From Victivallales bacterium (GTDB lineage: Bacteria; Verrucomicrobiota; Lentisphaeria; Oligosphaerales; Oligosphaeraceae), in contig JAFRLP010000475.1 of NCBI GenBank assembly GCA_017431185.1, positions 1 to 19,164 of the forward strand: a stretch of 19,164 nucleotides of DNA, given 5' to 3'. Positions within the stretch are counted from its first letter, which is position 1; each line of letters starts with the position of its first letter. Under the pieces are notes generated by a model that ran no database searches, was not told where the DNA came from, and saw nothing but the letters and a program-made list of their open reading frames with translations. Shown here one piece after another: positions 8,377 to 16,278 of this stretch. The translations under genes were made by a program, and so were the position numbers.

Positions 8377-10146
8377 ATGTCAATCACACTGAATCCCGAG
8401 AAAATGGCTGACTGGGAGGTGGCGGAGGCCGCCGAACAGACCATGCGCCCCATCGCCGAACTGGCCGAATACCTTGGGCTGCGTGACGACGAACTGATTC
8501 CGCATGGGCGCAATCTGGCCCGTGTCGATGAGGCAGCCGTGCGCGCCCGCACCGCCGACCGTCCCCAAGGCAAGTACATTGACGTGGCGGCCATCACGCC
8601 GACCCCCCTGGGCGAAGGCAAAACCACCACCACCATCGGGCTCATCGAGGGGTTGGGCAAACGCGGGCAGCGGGTGACGGGAGCCATCCGCCAGCCGTCT
8701 GGCGGCCCCACCTTCAACATCAAGGGGTCGGCGGCCGGCGGCGGCCTGGCGCAATGCATTCCGCTCGCCCCGCTGTCGCTGGGACTGACGGGCGACATCG
8801 ACCGCATCACCAATGCCCATAACCTGGGCATGGTCGCCCTGACTTCACGAATGCAGCACGAGCGCAACTACGATGACGCGGCTCTAGCCAAGCGAAACCT
8901 CAAGCGCCTGGACATCGACCCCGCGCGCGTCCAATGCAAATGGGTGATGGACTTCTGCGCCCAGGCCTTGCGCAACATCACCATCGGCAAAGGCGGCAAA
9001 ATGGACGGGTATGAGATGGACTCCGGCTTCGCCATCTCCGTCTCCAGCGAACTGATGGCCATCCTGGCGGTCAGCGACAGCCTGGCCGACATGCGCGCCC
9101 GCATCGGGCGGATTGTGCTGGCCTACAGCCGCTCCGGCAAACCCGTCACCACGGAAGACCTGGAGGTCGCGGGGGCGATGACCGCCTGGATGGCGGGCAC
9201 GCTGAACCCCACCCTGATGCAGACCATCGAAGGCCAGCCAGTTCTGGTACACGCAGGGCCCTTCGCCAACATCGCCATCGGGCAAAGTTCGGTCATAGCC
9301 GACCGCGTTGGCACGCACCTTTGCGACTACCACATCACGGAGAGCGGCTTCGGCGCAGACATCGGCTACGAGAAATTCGCCGACCTGAAATGCCGTGTGT
9401 CGGGACTCAAGCCCAATGCGGTTGTCCTGGTGGCGACCATCCGCGCCCTCAAGATGCACGGCGGCGGCCCAGCCGTCAAGCCTGGCCTGAAACTGGACAC
9501 GGCCTACACCCAGGAGAACCTGGGACTGCTGGAGAAGGGGTGCGAAAACCTGCTTGCCCACATCGAGACCGTGAAGAAGAGCGGCGTGCGCCCCGTCGTC
9601 TGCATCAACAGCTTCTACACGGACACGCCCGCGGAAATCGCCCTGGTGCGCCGCGTCGCCGAACAGGCGGGCGCCTACTGCGCCCTTTCCCAGCACTGGC
9701 TCAAGGGAGGCGACGGGGCCCTGGAATTGGCGGACGCCGTGGTCGCCGCCGCCAACGAACCCAATGACTTCCACCCCATCTACCCAGACGGGCTGCCGCT
9801 CGTCCGGCGCATCGAGACCATCGCCCGCGAGGTCTATGGGGCGGACGGCGTGTCCTACGAACCCATCGCCGCACAGAAACTCGCCGACCTGGAGGCCAGC
9901 GGCGAGGCCGCCGCGCTCAACGTCTGCATGGTCAAGACCCACCTGAGTCTCTCGCATGACCCGGAGCGCAAGGGCCGTCCGCGTGGCTGGACACTGCCGG
10001 TGCGCGACGTCCTGCTCTACCAGGGCGCCGGCTTCGTCGTGCCAGTGGCGGGCGACATCAAACTGATGCCCGGCACCGGTTCCGACCCGGCCTACCGCCG
10101 CATTGACGTCGATACCGCCACGGGACGCATCCGCGGACTGTTCTGA
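8377..10146 (+). CDS. fhs: Formate--tetrahydrofolate ligase, long variant
   Basis: An ATP-dependent ligase joining formate to tetrahydrofolate to give 10-formyl-THF, feeding purine and formyl-Met synthesis, or the methyl branch of C1/acetogenic metabolism. Seen: P-loop [13 protein letters not shown] (75-87), [49 protein letters not shown], a MHGGGP loop and the C-terminal [19 protein letters not shown]. At 589 residues it is longer than the common ~555-residue form, and its signatures differ from the usual REPSLGPVFGMKGG and MPGLP. From memory, this matches a second clade typical of sulfate reducers and syntrophs. A strong AAAGGAG lies about nine bases before the ATG, after a 39-base gap from nadC. 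FolD and other C1 genes are not adjacent. Confidence 0.95.
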   Translation: MSITLNPEKMADWEVAEAAEQTMRPIAELAEYLGLRDDELIPHGRNLARVDEAAVRARTADRPQGKYIDVAAITPTPLGEGKTTTTIGLIEGLGKRGQRVTGAIRQPSGGPTFNIKGSAAGGGLAQCIPLAPLSLGLTGDIDRITNAHNLGMVALTSRMQHERNYDDAALAKRNLKRLDIDPARVQCKWVMDFCAQALRNITIGKGGKMDGYEMDSGFAISVSSELMAILAVSDSLADMRARIGRIVLAYSRSGKPVTTEDLEVAGAMTAWMAGTLNPTLMQTIEGQPVLVHAGPFANIAIGQSSVIADRVGTHLCDYHITESGFGADIGYEKFADLKCRVSGLKPNAVVLVATIRALKMHGGGPAVKPGLKLDTAYTQENLGLLEKGCENLLAHIETVKKSGVRPVVCINSFYTDTPAEIALVRRVAEQAGAYCALSQHWLKGGDGALELADAVVAAANEPNDFHPIYPDGLPLVRRIETIAREVYGADGVSYEPIAAQKLADLEASGEAAALNVCMVKTHLSLSHDPERKGRPRGWTLPVRDVLLYQGAGFVVPVAGDIKLMPGTGSDPAYRRIDVDTATGRIRGLF

Positions 10147-10160
10147 CAGGAGATTACGGA

Positions 10161-10865
10161 ATGACCAAGAAAAAACTGAGTCTGGAGGAGAAGGCACGGT
10201 CCTTCCAGGAATACTGCCGACGGGAGTTTCACCGCTCCCGCGGGGAGGAGTGGGCCAACGCGCTGACGCATTTCGCGGGGGCGATATTCGGCATCGTGGC
10301 GCTGACGCTGATGATGGTGTTCGCCTCCCTTTATGGAACGGCCTGGCACATCGTGGCCTGCGCCATCTACGGGGCAACGCTCATCATCCTGTTCAACTCC
10401 TCTGGTTTCTACCATGTCTTCAGGAATTTCCGCGTCAAACGCATCTTCCAGATCTTCGACCACTGCTCCATCTACCTGCTCATTGCGGGCACCTACACGC
10501 CGTTCTGCTTCATCACCCTGGAACATAACGCATGGGGCTGGACAATCTTCGGCATCGTCTGGGGACTGACGCTGGTGGGCATCATCATCGAGGTCTGCAA
10601 AAACGAGTGGGTGAACTACGTCTCGCTGCCCATCTATCTGCTGATGGGCTGGACAATCCTGCTGGACATCAGCACGGTATTCGCCAACCTGAGCAAAACG
10701 GGTTTGGTGCTGCTGGTGACGGGAGGCGTGGTCTATACCCTCGGAGTCATCTTCTACGTGATGGACAAAGTGCCCTGGATGCACACGGTCTGGCACGTCT
10801 TCGTGCTGGGCGGAGCCGTCACCCAATGGGTCTGCGTCTGCTTCTGCCTGATTCCCACGGCATGA
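10161..10865 (+). CDS. Hemolysin III family (PAQR-type) membrane protein
   Basis: 234 residues with about seven hydrophobic segments. Family signatures seen: an N-terminal EEWANALTHFAG (first helix His), SSGFYH, the central DHCSIYLLIAGTYTPF, and the C-terminal HTVWHVFVLGGA. The Asp and His residues of these motifs form the putative zinc site shared with eukaryotic adiponectin/progestin receptors and linked to alkaline-ceramidase-like hydrolases. Despite the name, a haemolytic role is not established for most bacterial members, and a lipid or membrane-homeostasis function is likelier. AGGAG precedes the start by about ten bases, only 14 bases after fhs. The stop overlaps the next start (ATGA at 10862-10865). 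Confidence 0.9.
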   Translation: MTKKKLSLEEKARSFQEYCRREFHRSRGEEWANALTHFAGAIFGIVALTLMMVFASLYGTAWHIVACAIYGATLIILFNSSGFYHVFRNFRVKRIFQIFDHCSIYLLIAGTYTPFCFITLEHNAWGWTIFGIVWGLTLVGIIIEVCKNEWVNYVSLPIYLLMGWTILLDISTVFANLSKTGLVLLVTGGVVYTLGVIFYVMDKVPWMHTVWHVFVLGGAVTQWVCVCFCLIPTA

Positions 10866-11626
10866 CCCCGCAAGCCCTTCTCGCCAAACTCGCCAGCCGC
10901 CATTTCCGCCGCAAGAACGGCCTCTGCATGGCGGAGGGGCTTCGCTGCACCGTCACCGCCGTCACTTTGCGACCGCAGGACGTGCTGGCCATCTACTGCA
11001 CCGCGCAATTCCGGCAATCTCCCCATTGGCCGGAACTGGAGCATCTGGCGCCAGTCAAGCCAACGGTAGTCGAGGAGGAGGCGTTTGCCGCAGTGGCGGA
11101 AACCGAGACCCCGCAGGGGGTGGCCGCCGTGCTGCGCATCCCCGACCACGGGCAGCCCAATGCCCTGGGGACGCCGTTCACGCTTGTCCTCGACGCCGTG
11201 GCCGACCCCGGCAACCTGGGCACCATCCTGCGCACCGCCTGGGCCGTGGGCCTGAACTCCTGCTGGCTGGTCAAAGGCTGCGCCGCCCCCTTCTCCCCCA
11301 AATCCGTGCGGGCCGGCATGGGTGCGCAGTTCGCCCTGCGCATCCACGCATTCCCCTCCCTGGAGGAGGCCGCCGGCCTGGCCCGCACACTGGGCACCCG
11401 CGAAGTGTGGTGTACCATGCCCGCCACGGGAATCAGCCTGTTTGACGCGGATTACCAGATTGCCGGGGCAACCCTGGTCATCGGCAACGAGGCAAACGGC
11501 ATCTCCCATCCCGAAGTGGGACGCGCCGTGACCATCCCCATGCCTGGACACGCCGCAGAGTCCCTGAACGCCGCCCAGGCCGCCACCGTCTTTCTCGTCG
11601 AATCCCTCCGAACACATTCATCATAG
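10862..11626 (+). CDS. TrmH/SpoU family RNA 2'-O-methyltransferase
   Basis: A SAM-dependent ribose methyltransferase of the SPOUT class acting on tRNA or rRNA. 254 residues: an N-terminal substrate-binding domain (about 1-90, including the LCMAEGLRC start typical of the SpoU binding domain) and a C-terminal trefoil-knot domain with motif 1 DPGNLGTILRTA (Asn and Arg of the active site), motif 2 LVIGNEANGIS and motif 3 IPMPGHAAESLNAAQAATV. The start is set by the four-base overlap with the hemolysin III stop; the longer upstream open frame is a shadow of that gene. Target nucleotide and true subfamily (RlmB, TrmH or another member) cannot be determined from the sequence, so no symbol is given. 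Confidence 0.92.
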   Translation: MTPQALLAKLASRHFRRKNGLCMAEGLRCTVTAVTLRPQDVLAIYCTAQFRQSPHWPELEHLAPVKPTVVEEEAFAAVAETETPQGVAAVLRIPDHGQPNALGTPFTLVLDAVADPGNLGTILRTAWAVGLNSCWLVKGCAAPFSPKSVRAGMGAQFALRIHAFPSLEEAAGLARTLGTREVWCTMPATGISLFDADYQIAGATLVIGNEANGISHPEVGRAVTIPMPGHAAESLNAAQAATVFLVESLRTHSS

Positions 11627-11650
11627 CAAATTCCTCCTCCCGCAGCCACC

Positions 11651-12124
11651 ATGAACAAAGTTGTGCTGATATTGGTTGACGGAATGCGCCCCGACAGCCT
11701 TTCCGCCTGCGCCAATCCATACGTGACGGAACTGCTGGCCCACAGCCGCTATACCCTGACGGGACGAACGGTCATGCCATCCGTCACCCTGCCCTGCCAC
11801 GTCTCGCTGTTTCATAGCGCGCCCGCAGAGCGGCATGGCATCCTGACCAACATCTACACTCCGCAGGTTCGGCCCATCCGCGGTCTATGCGAAGTGCTGG
11901 CGGATGCAGGAAAACGGTGCGCCATGCTCTACAACTGGGAGCCACTCCGCGACCTCTCCCGTCCTGGCTCATTGGAATACGCTTTCTTCAACAGAGGGAA
12001 GACCATCGGCTGGGAAGTCTCCAACCGTGTCCTCACGGAACAGGCCATCGACCTGCTCGCCCAAAACGCCTCCGACTTCACCTTCCTCTATCTCGGCTGG
12101 GAAGGCAAGCCACTGCCCCTGTAA
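11651..12124 (+). pseudogene. Truncated alkaline phosphatase-family (type I phosphodiesterase-like) protein
   Basis: 157 codons. Seen: VLILVDGMRPDSL (metal-binding Asp) and TVMPSVTLPCHVSLFHS, which holds the Thr nucleophile (VTLPCH) of the alkaline phosphatase / nucleotide pyrophosphatase superfamily, then FLYLGWEG before an early stop. Family members of this small class run to about 240-270 residues and carry the D-x-x-G-H metal ligands directly after this point. Here the sequence changes at about 12107 to an unrelated GKPLPL tail, so the second metal site is lost. The gene starts 24 bases after the RNA methyltransferase with no clear ribosome site, and would be the last gene of the run. The break lies just before a repeat block and the ATPase gene. 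A substitution or insertion event is inferred; no 3' half was found within the next 1.5 kb. Confidence 0.7.
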
Positions 12125-12251
12125 CTCCAATTCGTCTGAGCGGTTTCCAACGGATTGCGCCACTGGCACAGAACAGTTTTTCACAGGGAGGCATCTGTCC
12201 CTATTTTGTGCAACTCCTATGAAACACACTGTGTTTCCTGCGTTGTGTTGA

Positions 12252-12270
12252 CGGCGGCGAGACGCCGCCG
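12252..12270. repeat. GC-rich dispersed palindrome, REP-like (copy 2)
   Basis: An 8-bp perfect stem (CGGCGGCG / CGCCGCCG) with a 3-base AGA loop, followed by CTACCCG. Core and flank match copy 1 at 1586-1620 (loop AAGA, flank CTACTCG). The position just behind a disrupted gene and away from any intact stop codon argues for a dispersed element. Confidence 0.65.
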
Positions 12271-12298
12271 CTACCCGTATTTTGGGCAACCCAGGCGT

Positions 12299-12360
12299 TA
12301 CCAAAACGCAGGAATTTGCGGAAAAGTTCGCACCATTCCGCAATCTTCTGCGTTTTGGTA
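12299..12360. repeat. Nested 62-base palindrome
   Basis: The outer arms TACCAAAACGCAG (12299-12311) and CTGCGTTTTGGTA (12348-12360) are perfect 13-bp inverted repeats. The inner arms TTGCGGAA (12316-12323) and TTCCGCAA (12336-12343) are perfect 8-bp inverted repeats. Four-base bulges GAAT and TCTT sit opposite each other, and the loop is 12 bases. It ends 36 bases before the ATPase start. It could be a dispersed hairpin element, an operator or cruciform site, or a structured 5' leader. Confidence 0.75.
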
Positions 12361-12396
12361 CTTGCATTTTGAGGAAGATTGATTATAGTAACATGC

Positions 12397-13599
12397 ATGA
12401 TGAGACAACGCATTTATGACAAGATCATCCACAGACATCTTTCGAGTTATCGGCAGATGGTGTTTCTCTCGGGCGCCCGTCAGGTCGGCAAGACCACGCT
12501 GGCACGGACATTCTCCGACAAATACCTGGACTGGGATAATGTCGATGCCCGAACGCTGATTCTGAAGGGGCCGTCCGCCATCGCAACAGCCATCGGCACT
12601 GGGCGTCTCTCTGCCGAGAAGCCAGTGGTGGCCTTTGACGAGATTCACAAATACCGCAAGTGGAAGGATTTTCTCAAAGGATTCTTCGACACCTACGAAA
12701 ACGAATGGAAAGTCATCGCGACTGGCTCGGCCAAGATGGACATCTATGCGCATGGCGGTGACAGCCTGATGGGGCGTTATTTTCCGTATCGCGTGCATCC
12801 GTTCTCCGTGGCGGAACTGCTGGACTGCGAGTTGCCATGCGAGGGGCGACTAACCAGACAGCCCAAGCCTCTCGGCGAAGCCGATTGGGAGGCGTTGCTC
12901 GTGCATGGAGGCTTTCCCGAACCGTTTTTGCGTCGCGAAATGGCCTTCACCCGCCGTTGGCGTTCATTGCGCACCGCCCAGTTGCTTCGGAAAGATGTGG
13001 GCGACCTCTATCATACCACCGAACTGGCCCAGTTGGAGGTGCTGGCACGTCTGCTGGCACTGCGTTCTGGAGAGCAACTGGTGGTCTCGTCGCTGGCAAA
13101 CGAGATTCGGATCAGCGAGAACACTCTCCGCGAGTGGGTGACTGTCTTGAAGACGCTCTATTATGGGTTTGAATTGCGTCCGTGGCACAAAAACATCGAG
13201 AACTCCCTTCGAAAAACACCCAAATGGTATCTGCGGGACTGGTCGGCAGTGGCGGATCCCGGCAAGCGGGCCGAAACTCTGCTCGCCTGCCACCTGCTCA
13301 AGGCGGTCGAGGGCTGGACAGACCTCGGTCTCGGCGACTTCGAACTCTTCTACCTGCGAGACAAAAAGAAGCGGGAAGTCGATTTTCTCGTAACCCGCGA
13401 CCAGGAACCATGGTTTCTGGCCGAGGCAAAAAAAGCCGATGAGACCATTTCACCCCATCTGGTCTATTTCCAGAAGGCCACCCGCGCACGGCACGCATTC
13501 CAGGTAGTGCTGGATGCGCCCTACGTCGAGGCGGATTGCTTTTCGCGCACCACCCCAGTCGTGGTGCCAGCGCGTACCTTTCTCGCTCAACTCTTCTGA
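12397..13599 (+). CDS. AAA-family ATPase with DUF4143 C-terminal region
   Basis: About 400 residues, complete. Seen (from ATG 12397): Walker A GARQVGKTT (26-34), Walker B VVAFDEIHK (77-85), ATGSAK (108-113, the usual GSS/GSA sensor position), GRYFPYRVHPFSVAELL (the family's GR...L.P.S..E motif), a middle winged-helix-like region around SLANEIRISENTLREWV, and a C-terminal REVDFLV...WFLAEAK. The last of these matches the D...E-x-K pattern of the restriction-nuclease-like fold common at the end of this family. The cellular role is unknown; such proteins are very numerous in accessory regions of anaerobes and PVC bacteria. The start is uncertain: tandem ATGs at 12397 and 12400, or TTG at 12379 directly after GAGGAAG. 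It is a lone gene behind a repeat block and convergent with the next gene. Confidence 0.9.
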   Translation: MMRQRIYDKIIHRHLSSYRQMVFLSGARQVGKTTLARTFSDKYLDWDNVDARTLILKGPSAIATAIGTGRLSAEKPVVAFDEIHKYRKWKDFLKGFFDTYENEWKVIATGSAKMDIYAHGGDSLMGRYFPYRVHPFSVAELLDCELPCEGRLTRQPKPLGEADWEALLVHGGFPEPFLRREMAFTRRWRSLRTAQLLRKDVGDLYHTTELAQLEVLARLLALRSGEQLVVSSLANEIRISENTLREWVTVLKTLYYGFELRPWHKNIENSLRKTPKWYLRDWSAVADPGKRAETLLACHLLKAVEGWTDLGLGDFELFYLRDKKKREVDFLVTRDQEPWFLAEAKKADETISPHLVYFQKATRARHAFQVVLDAPYVEADCFSRTTPVVVPARTFLAQLF

Positions 13600-13647
13600 C
13601 ATGGGGCAGCCATTTCCTGCGGAAGACCATGCGCCAGCGCTCGTTCT

Positions 13648-15015
13648 TCAAGGTCGTTTTGCGTCCGCCTTCGTCTTGGCTATCTCGCTTTCCAGGGCTT
13701 CAATGTCAACGGGAACAGGATACCTGGCGTCATTGGTGTAGATATGGGTTTCGAAGCCACCGAAACGGTCAGTCAGCTTTCCGTCACGGACATCAACTTC
13801 ACGGTTTTCGCCCAGAACACGGTATTTGCCGTCAGGCAGTTTTTCGCCAGTGATTCCGCATTCGCATTCATCGGACACCGTGTTGACGGCGATGACAAAC
13901 TCCCCGCCATTGTGCATCTTCCGAATGGCAATGACGTGGCAGCGGTCGGTGGCGACCGACAGCCGCTCCGGCTCCAGAAGCACGGCCTCCAGTCCCCTGA
14001 GTTCGGGGCCGACGCCCTGAAGATAGCCCAGGCGCATGTCAGGCGTCTCGAAGATGCCGCTGTTGCTGTTCTGGTAGTACTCCGCCTTCGGATTGCCAAT
14101 CTTATAAGGCACGATGCCCGTCGCGCCATTGACGATGCTGCCAAACACGATGCAGCGGATTTCACGGTAGGTGACGGAGCGATAGTCCGCGCCTGACGGC
14201 TTGAATGCCTCAGGGCAGAACCAGGCCCCCTGTGGCGCAACCCCATCCGAGACCAGTTTCATGCTGTGGAGCACCGAGGAGACACTGCGCTGCCATGAGC
14301 CGTTGACCAGCGGATGCGGGTACATGTCCAGGACATGCACGTCGGCATACCCGTCACGTTTGCTGACGCAGCCGTCCGCCGTCATGTCCAGGCTGATCAC
14401 TGGATGGTACGGGTCGATTTCCGCCAGCGTCTGATAGACCCTGCGCAGTTCAGAGTAGAACTCCACCCCCTTGGGTTCGTCGCACAGATACCAGCCGAGA
14501 AAAGCGGGATGTTTTTTCACCTGACTAACCCACTCCCTGATGCCCTCCCAGTCCTGCGGCGTCAGACGGGGTGACTTGACCCGAGTGGACAATGGCTGGA
14601 AGCCAAAGGAACTGACCTTGCAACGGTAATAGGGATAGCAGAAAACCATCAGATGATGCTTCTGCGCCTCGTCAAGGATGAATTGAATCCGTTCGGGCTT
14701 CATCTGGTTCAGCGTGTAGAAATGGATGACGTTGTATCCAGCACGGCTCATCTCCTCAAAGTATTCCGCCTTGCGGTTGTCGCCACACAGAAAGCCGCGG
14801 GGGAAGAAACGCTTTCCGTTCAGATAGACCTCCCTCGCCCTGCCCAGACGGACACTGTTGCCCTCCGTCGCAGGGGCGTGTACCTGGAAATTCTCCTGCA
14901 AAGTCCCGCTCAGCGACGCATGCCCCGTGCTCTGCACCGTTATAGTGTATTTTCCCGCCTGCCACCGCCGTGAAGGTGCGGAATCGGCCAGAAAGATTCT
15001 CGCCGAAGGCGACAC
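13648..15015 (-). CDS. C-terminal fragment still open: glycosidase-like TIM barrel
   Basis: The post-frameshift frame is open for 455 codons, but its first ~25 codons before KYTITVQ are out-of-frame sequence. The native part begins near 14950. It carries FPRGFLCGDNR, a barrel with HPAFLGWYLCDEPKG, and a beta-rich end (EFVIAVNTVSDECECGITG). No ribosome site or start codon at a sensible place was found, so independent expression is doubtful. The family resembles GH2/GH42-clan-like catalytic barrels; the exact GH family cannot be named. Confidence 0.45.
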   Translation of the reverse strand: MSPSARIFLADSAPSRRWQAGKYTITVQSTGHASLSGTLQENFQVHAPATEGNSVRLGRAREVYLNGKRFFPRGFLCGDNRKAEYFEEMSRAGYNVIHFYTLNQMKPERIQFILDEAQKHHLMVFCYPYYRCKVSSFGFQPLSTRVKSPRLTPQDWEGIREWVSQVKKHPAFLGWYLCDEPKGVEFYSELRRVYQTLAEIDPYHPVISLDMTADGCVSKRDGYADVHVLDMYPHPLVNGSWQRSVSSVLHSMKLVSDGVAPQGAWFCPEAFKPSGADYRSVTYREIRCIVFGSIVNGATGIVPYKIGNPKAEYYQNSNSGIFETPDMRLGYLQGVGPELRGLEAVLLEPERLSVATDRCHVIAIRKMHNGGEFVIAVNTVSDECECGITGEKLPDGKYRVLGENREVDVRDGKLTDRFGGFETHIYTNDARYPVPVDIEALESEIAKTKADAKRP

Positions 15016-15712
15016 TCCCGCCGTCGGGGCCAGTGATGGAAAACTGCGTCTTTGCCTTCTCCAGCAACTCGCCGTCGTCCGTCTGGTAATCCACGGTCAG
15101 GCTGAGTGTCTTATCCTCCTGGTCTGGGAAAAAACTCCTGCGGTAAATCGGATTGTTCATTTTGATTTTGAACGCCACAGCCTCCATAGGAAGTTCCTGG
15201 AGATGATGCAGAACCTTGCCGTCTTTGGTCCGTCCCGTAACAGTGACCTGATAGGAGCCCGATTCCCCCACGTTCAACGGCATCTGGAAGGCGGTGCGGC
15301 CATCCGTCTTGGTTTCGCAATGGTTGAGCGCCACGATTTTCCCGTCGTGGCGCGCCGTGGCCTGAAGGCTGATTTCACCGTTGTCTCCAGAGGAAACCGT
15401 CCCCGCCAGCACTTGGAGCGTGCCGTTGGCCGATGGAGTGCTTTTGAGTTCCAGGTCCTTCAGCCGCCAATGGAAGGCGGTAAAATCCTGAAAGGGCAGT
15501 TCCAGTGTGCCGAAATGACACTGGTCAATGAAACGGGACGTCGGGTGCCACACCGACAATTCACGGCTGGAGCCAGTGGTATTTTCGCGTGCCACATTGA
15601 AATGGAAGCGCTGGCATTGGGCATTGACGATCTCCAGCGAGTAGTAGGGCAGGAACAATTCCGCGCTGAAACCCTTGTCATTCCTGAAGACCGCGACACG
15701 CCAGTCGGAGGT

Positions 15713-16231
15713 TCATTTCCGCTCGCTGATTCCGCCCAGATAAGTCAGGTCGGCCCGAACGCCAGAGGGACTGAACAGCAACTGACGGCATTGATGCACG
15801 TTGGGCTCGTCAGGAACAGGGTCATCCCCAGTGATGAAAAGTTCAATGGAATCCTCGGTGTCTATCGGGCCGTCGAATCTGGTGACTGTGGTCACCATGT
15901 TACTGTCGATGACCTCAAACGCGAAATAAAGTCCGCTTCGGGAGGCCACCACCTGAAAGGAGGTCGCCTCGACCGCAGGCGTCTCGGGATGCCGAAATCG
16001 GGTGAACCCGCCGCATTTCACGGATGTCTGCCAGACCGTTTCGTCCAGAACGCCGTCAAGTTTGATTTCGGTGTCCTGCACCGCCGACGCCTTGACGACA
16101 AAGGCCTTCTCGCGGGCCTTGGACAACGCAGGCAGCAGCATCGCCGCAAGTATCGCGATGATGGCGATTACGACCAGCAATTCAATCAGGGTGAAGAACC
16201 TACACTGCTCAATGCGCTTTCTTTCTGCCAT
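15713..16231 (-). CDS. N-terminal fragment still open: prepilin signal plus half of CBM9-like domain
   Basis: This is the only part of the disrupted gene that keeps its own start, ribosome site and promoter, so a 172-residue product could still be made. It contains the membrane helix and the first half of the sugar-binding beta-sandwich, ending at LTYLGGISERK before the premature TGA. The half domain is unlikely to fold well. The residue before the cleavage-type Phe is not the usual Gly, while the Glu at +5 is present. Confidence 0.5.
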   Translation of the reverse strand: MAERKRIEQCRFFTLIELLVVIAIIAILAAMLLPALSKAREKAFVVKASAVQDTEIKLDGVLDETVWQTSVKCGGFTRFRHPETPAVEATSFQVVASRSGLYFAFEVIDSNMVTTVTRFDGPIDTEDSIELFITGDDPVPDEPNVHQCRQLLFSPSGVRADLTYLGGISERK

Positions 16232-16255
16232 GGTTTTCTCCTGTTAAGTTCGTCC

Positions 16256-16278
16256 ATATATTTTTTCAAGAAATATAT
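16256..16278. promoter_or_regulatory. Palindromic operator candidate over the -10 box
   Basis: Perfect 8-bp inverted repeat ATATATTT / AAATATAT with a 7-base spacer. It covers the -10 box of the minus-strand promoter for the prepilin-glycosidase gene, where a bound repressor would block transcription. The neighbouring LacI/GntR-type regulator remnant is an obvious former candidate for the binding protein. Confidence 0.5.

Larger units (their letters stand above)
12125..12396. other. Non-coding repeat block between broken phosphatase and ATPase
   Basis: No coding signal supported by family resemblance was found on either strand. The stretch holds a REP-like hairpin (12252-12270) and a long nested palindrome (12299-12360). 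A GAGGAAG (12371-12377) and a TATAGT (12384-12389) lie just before the ATPase start and could be a ribosome site and a -10 box respectively, but they do not fit together with a good -35. Confidence 0.5.
13648..16231 (-). pseudogene. Prepilin-signal, CBM9/DOMON-like, glycosidase-like fusion protein, disrupted
   Basis: Read as one gene this would encode about 860 residues, from the ATG at 16231 with AGGAG six bases before it. In order: a short charged leader and prepilin-type helix (FFTLIELLVV..., residues ~12-35); a CBM9/DOMON-like sugar-binding domain (IKLDGVLDETVWQ ... TEDSIELFITGDD ... FHFNVARENTTG, ~50-220); Ig-like linkers (~230-440); and a TIM-barrel glycoside-hydrolase-like domain (VYLNGKRFFPRGF ... 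FLGWYLCDEP, the DEP being the likely acid/base site) with a C-terminal beta part. Two lesions break it. An in-frame TGA at 15713-15715 (SERK*TSDW, probably a former Trp codon) leaves the same frame open on both sides. An extra A in an AAAA run (plus TTTT, 14950-14953) shifts GGK-YTITVQ out of frame. The length 2584 is 861 codons plus one base, as expected for one insertion. Substrate unknown; likely extracellular polysaccharide breakdown. Confidence 0.8.

Noticed and set aside
8884..10377. A 497-codon open frame antisense to fhs, and similar long frames antisense to rseP (3749-4762), wecA-like/nadC (6243-7799, 7432-8364) and nadC/fhs (7842-8867).
   Set aside because: They are by-products of high GC at third codon positions; they show no family motif, are rich in Gly/Arg/His/Ala and lie opposite well-conserved genes.
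12299..12360. Integron attC site.
   Set aside because: The palindrome lacks the RYYYAAC/GTTRRRY ends in the right places, and there is no cassette array or integrase nearby.
12201..12413. Small minus-strand open frames across the repeat block.
   Set aside because: They are formed by the palindromes and the REP-like hairpin; no start signal or recognised family.
14940..14960. Programmed ribosomal frameshifting at GGGAAAATAC.
   Set aside because: A +1 shift would be needed, with no typical slippery or stimulatory context, and the upstream nonsense codon already breaks the gene.
15713..15715. Selenocysteine or Trp recoding of the TGA.
   Set aside because: The domain is a sugar-binding sandwich with no redox site, only a small stem follows the codon, TGA ends many other genes here, and the gene has a second lesion anyway.
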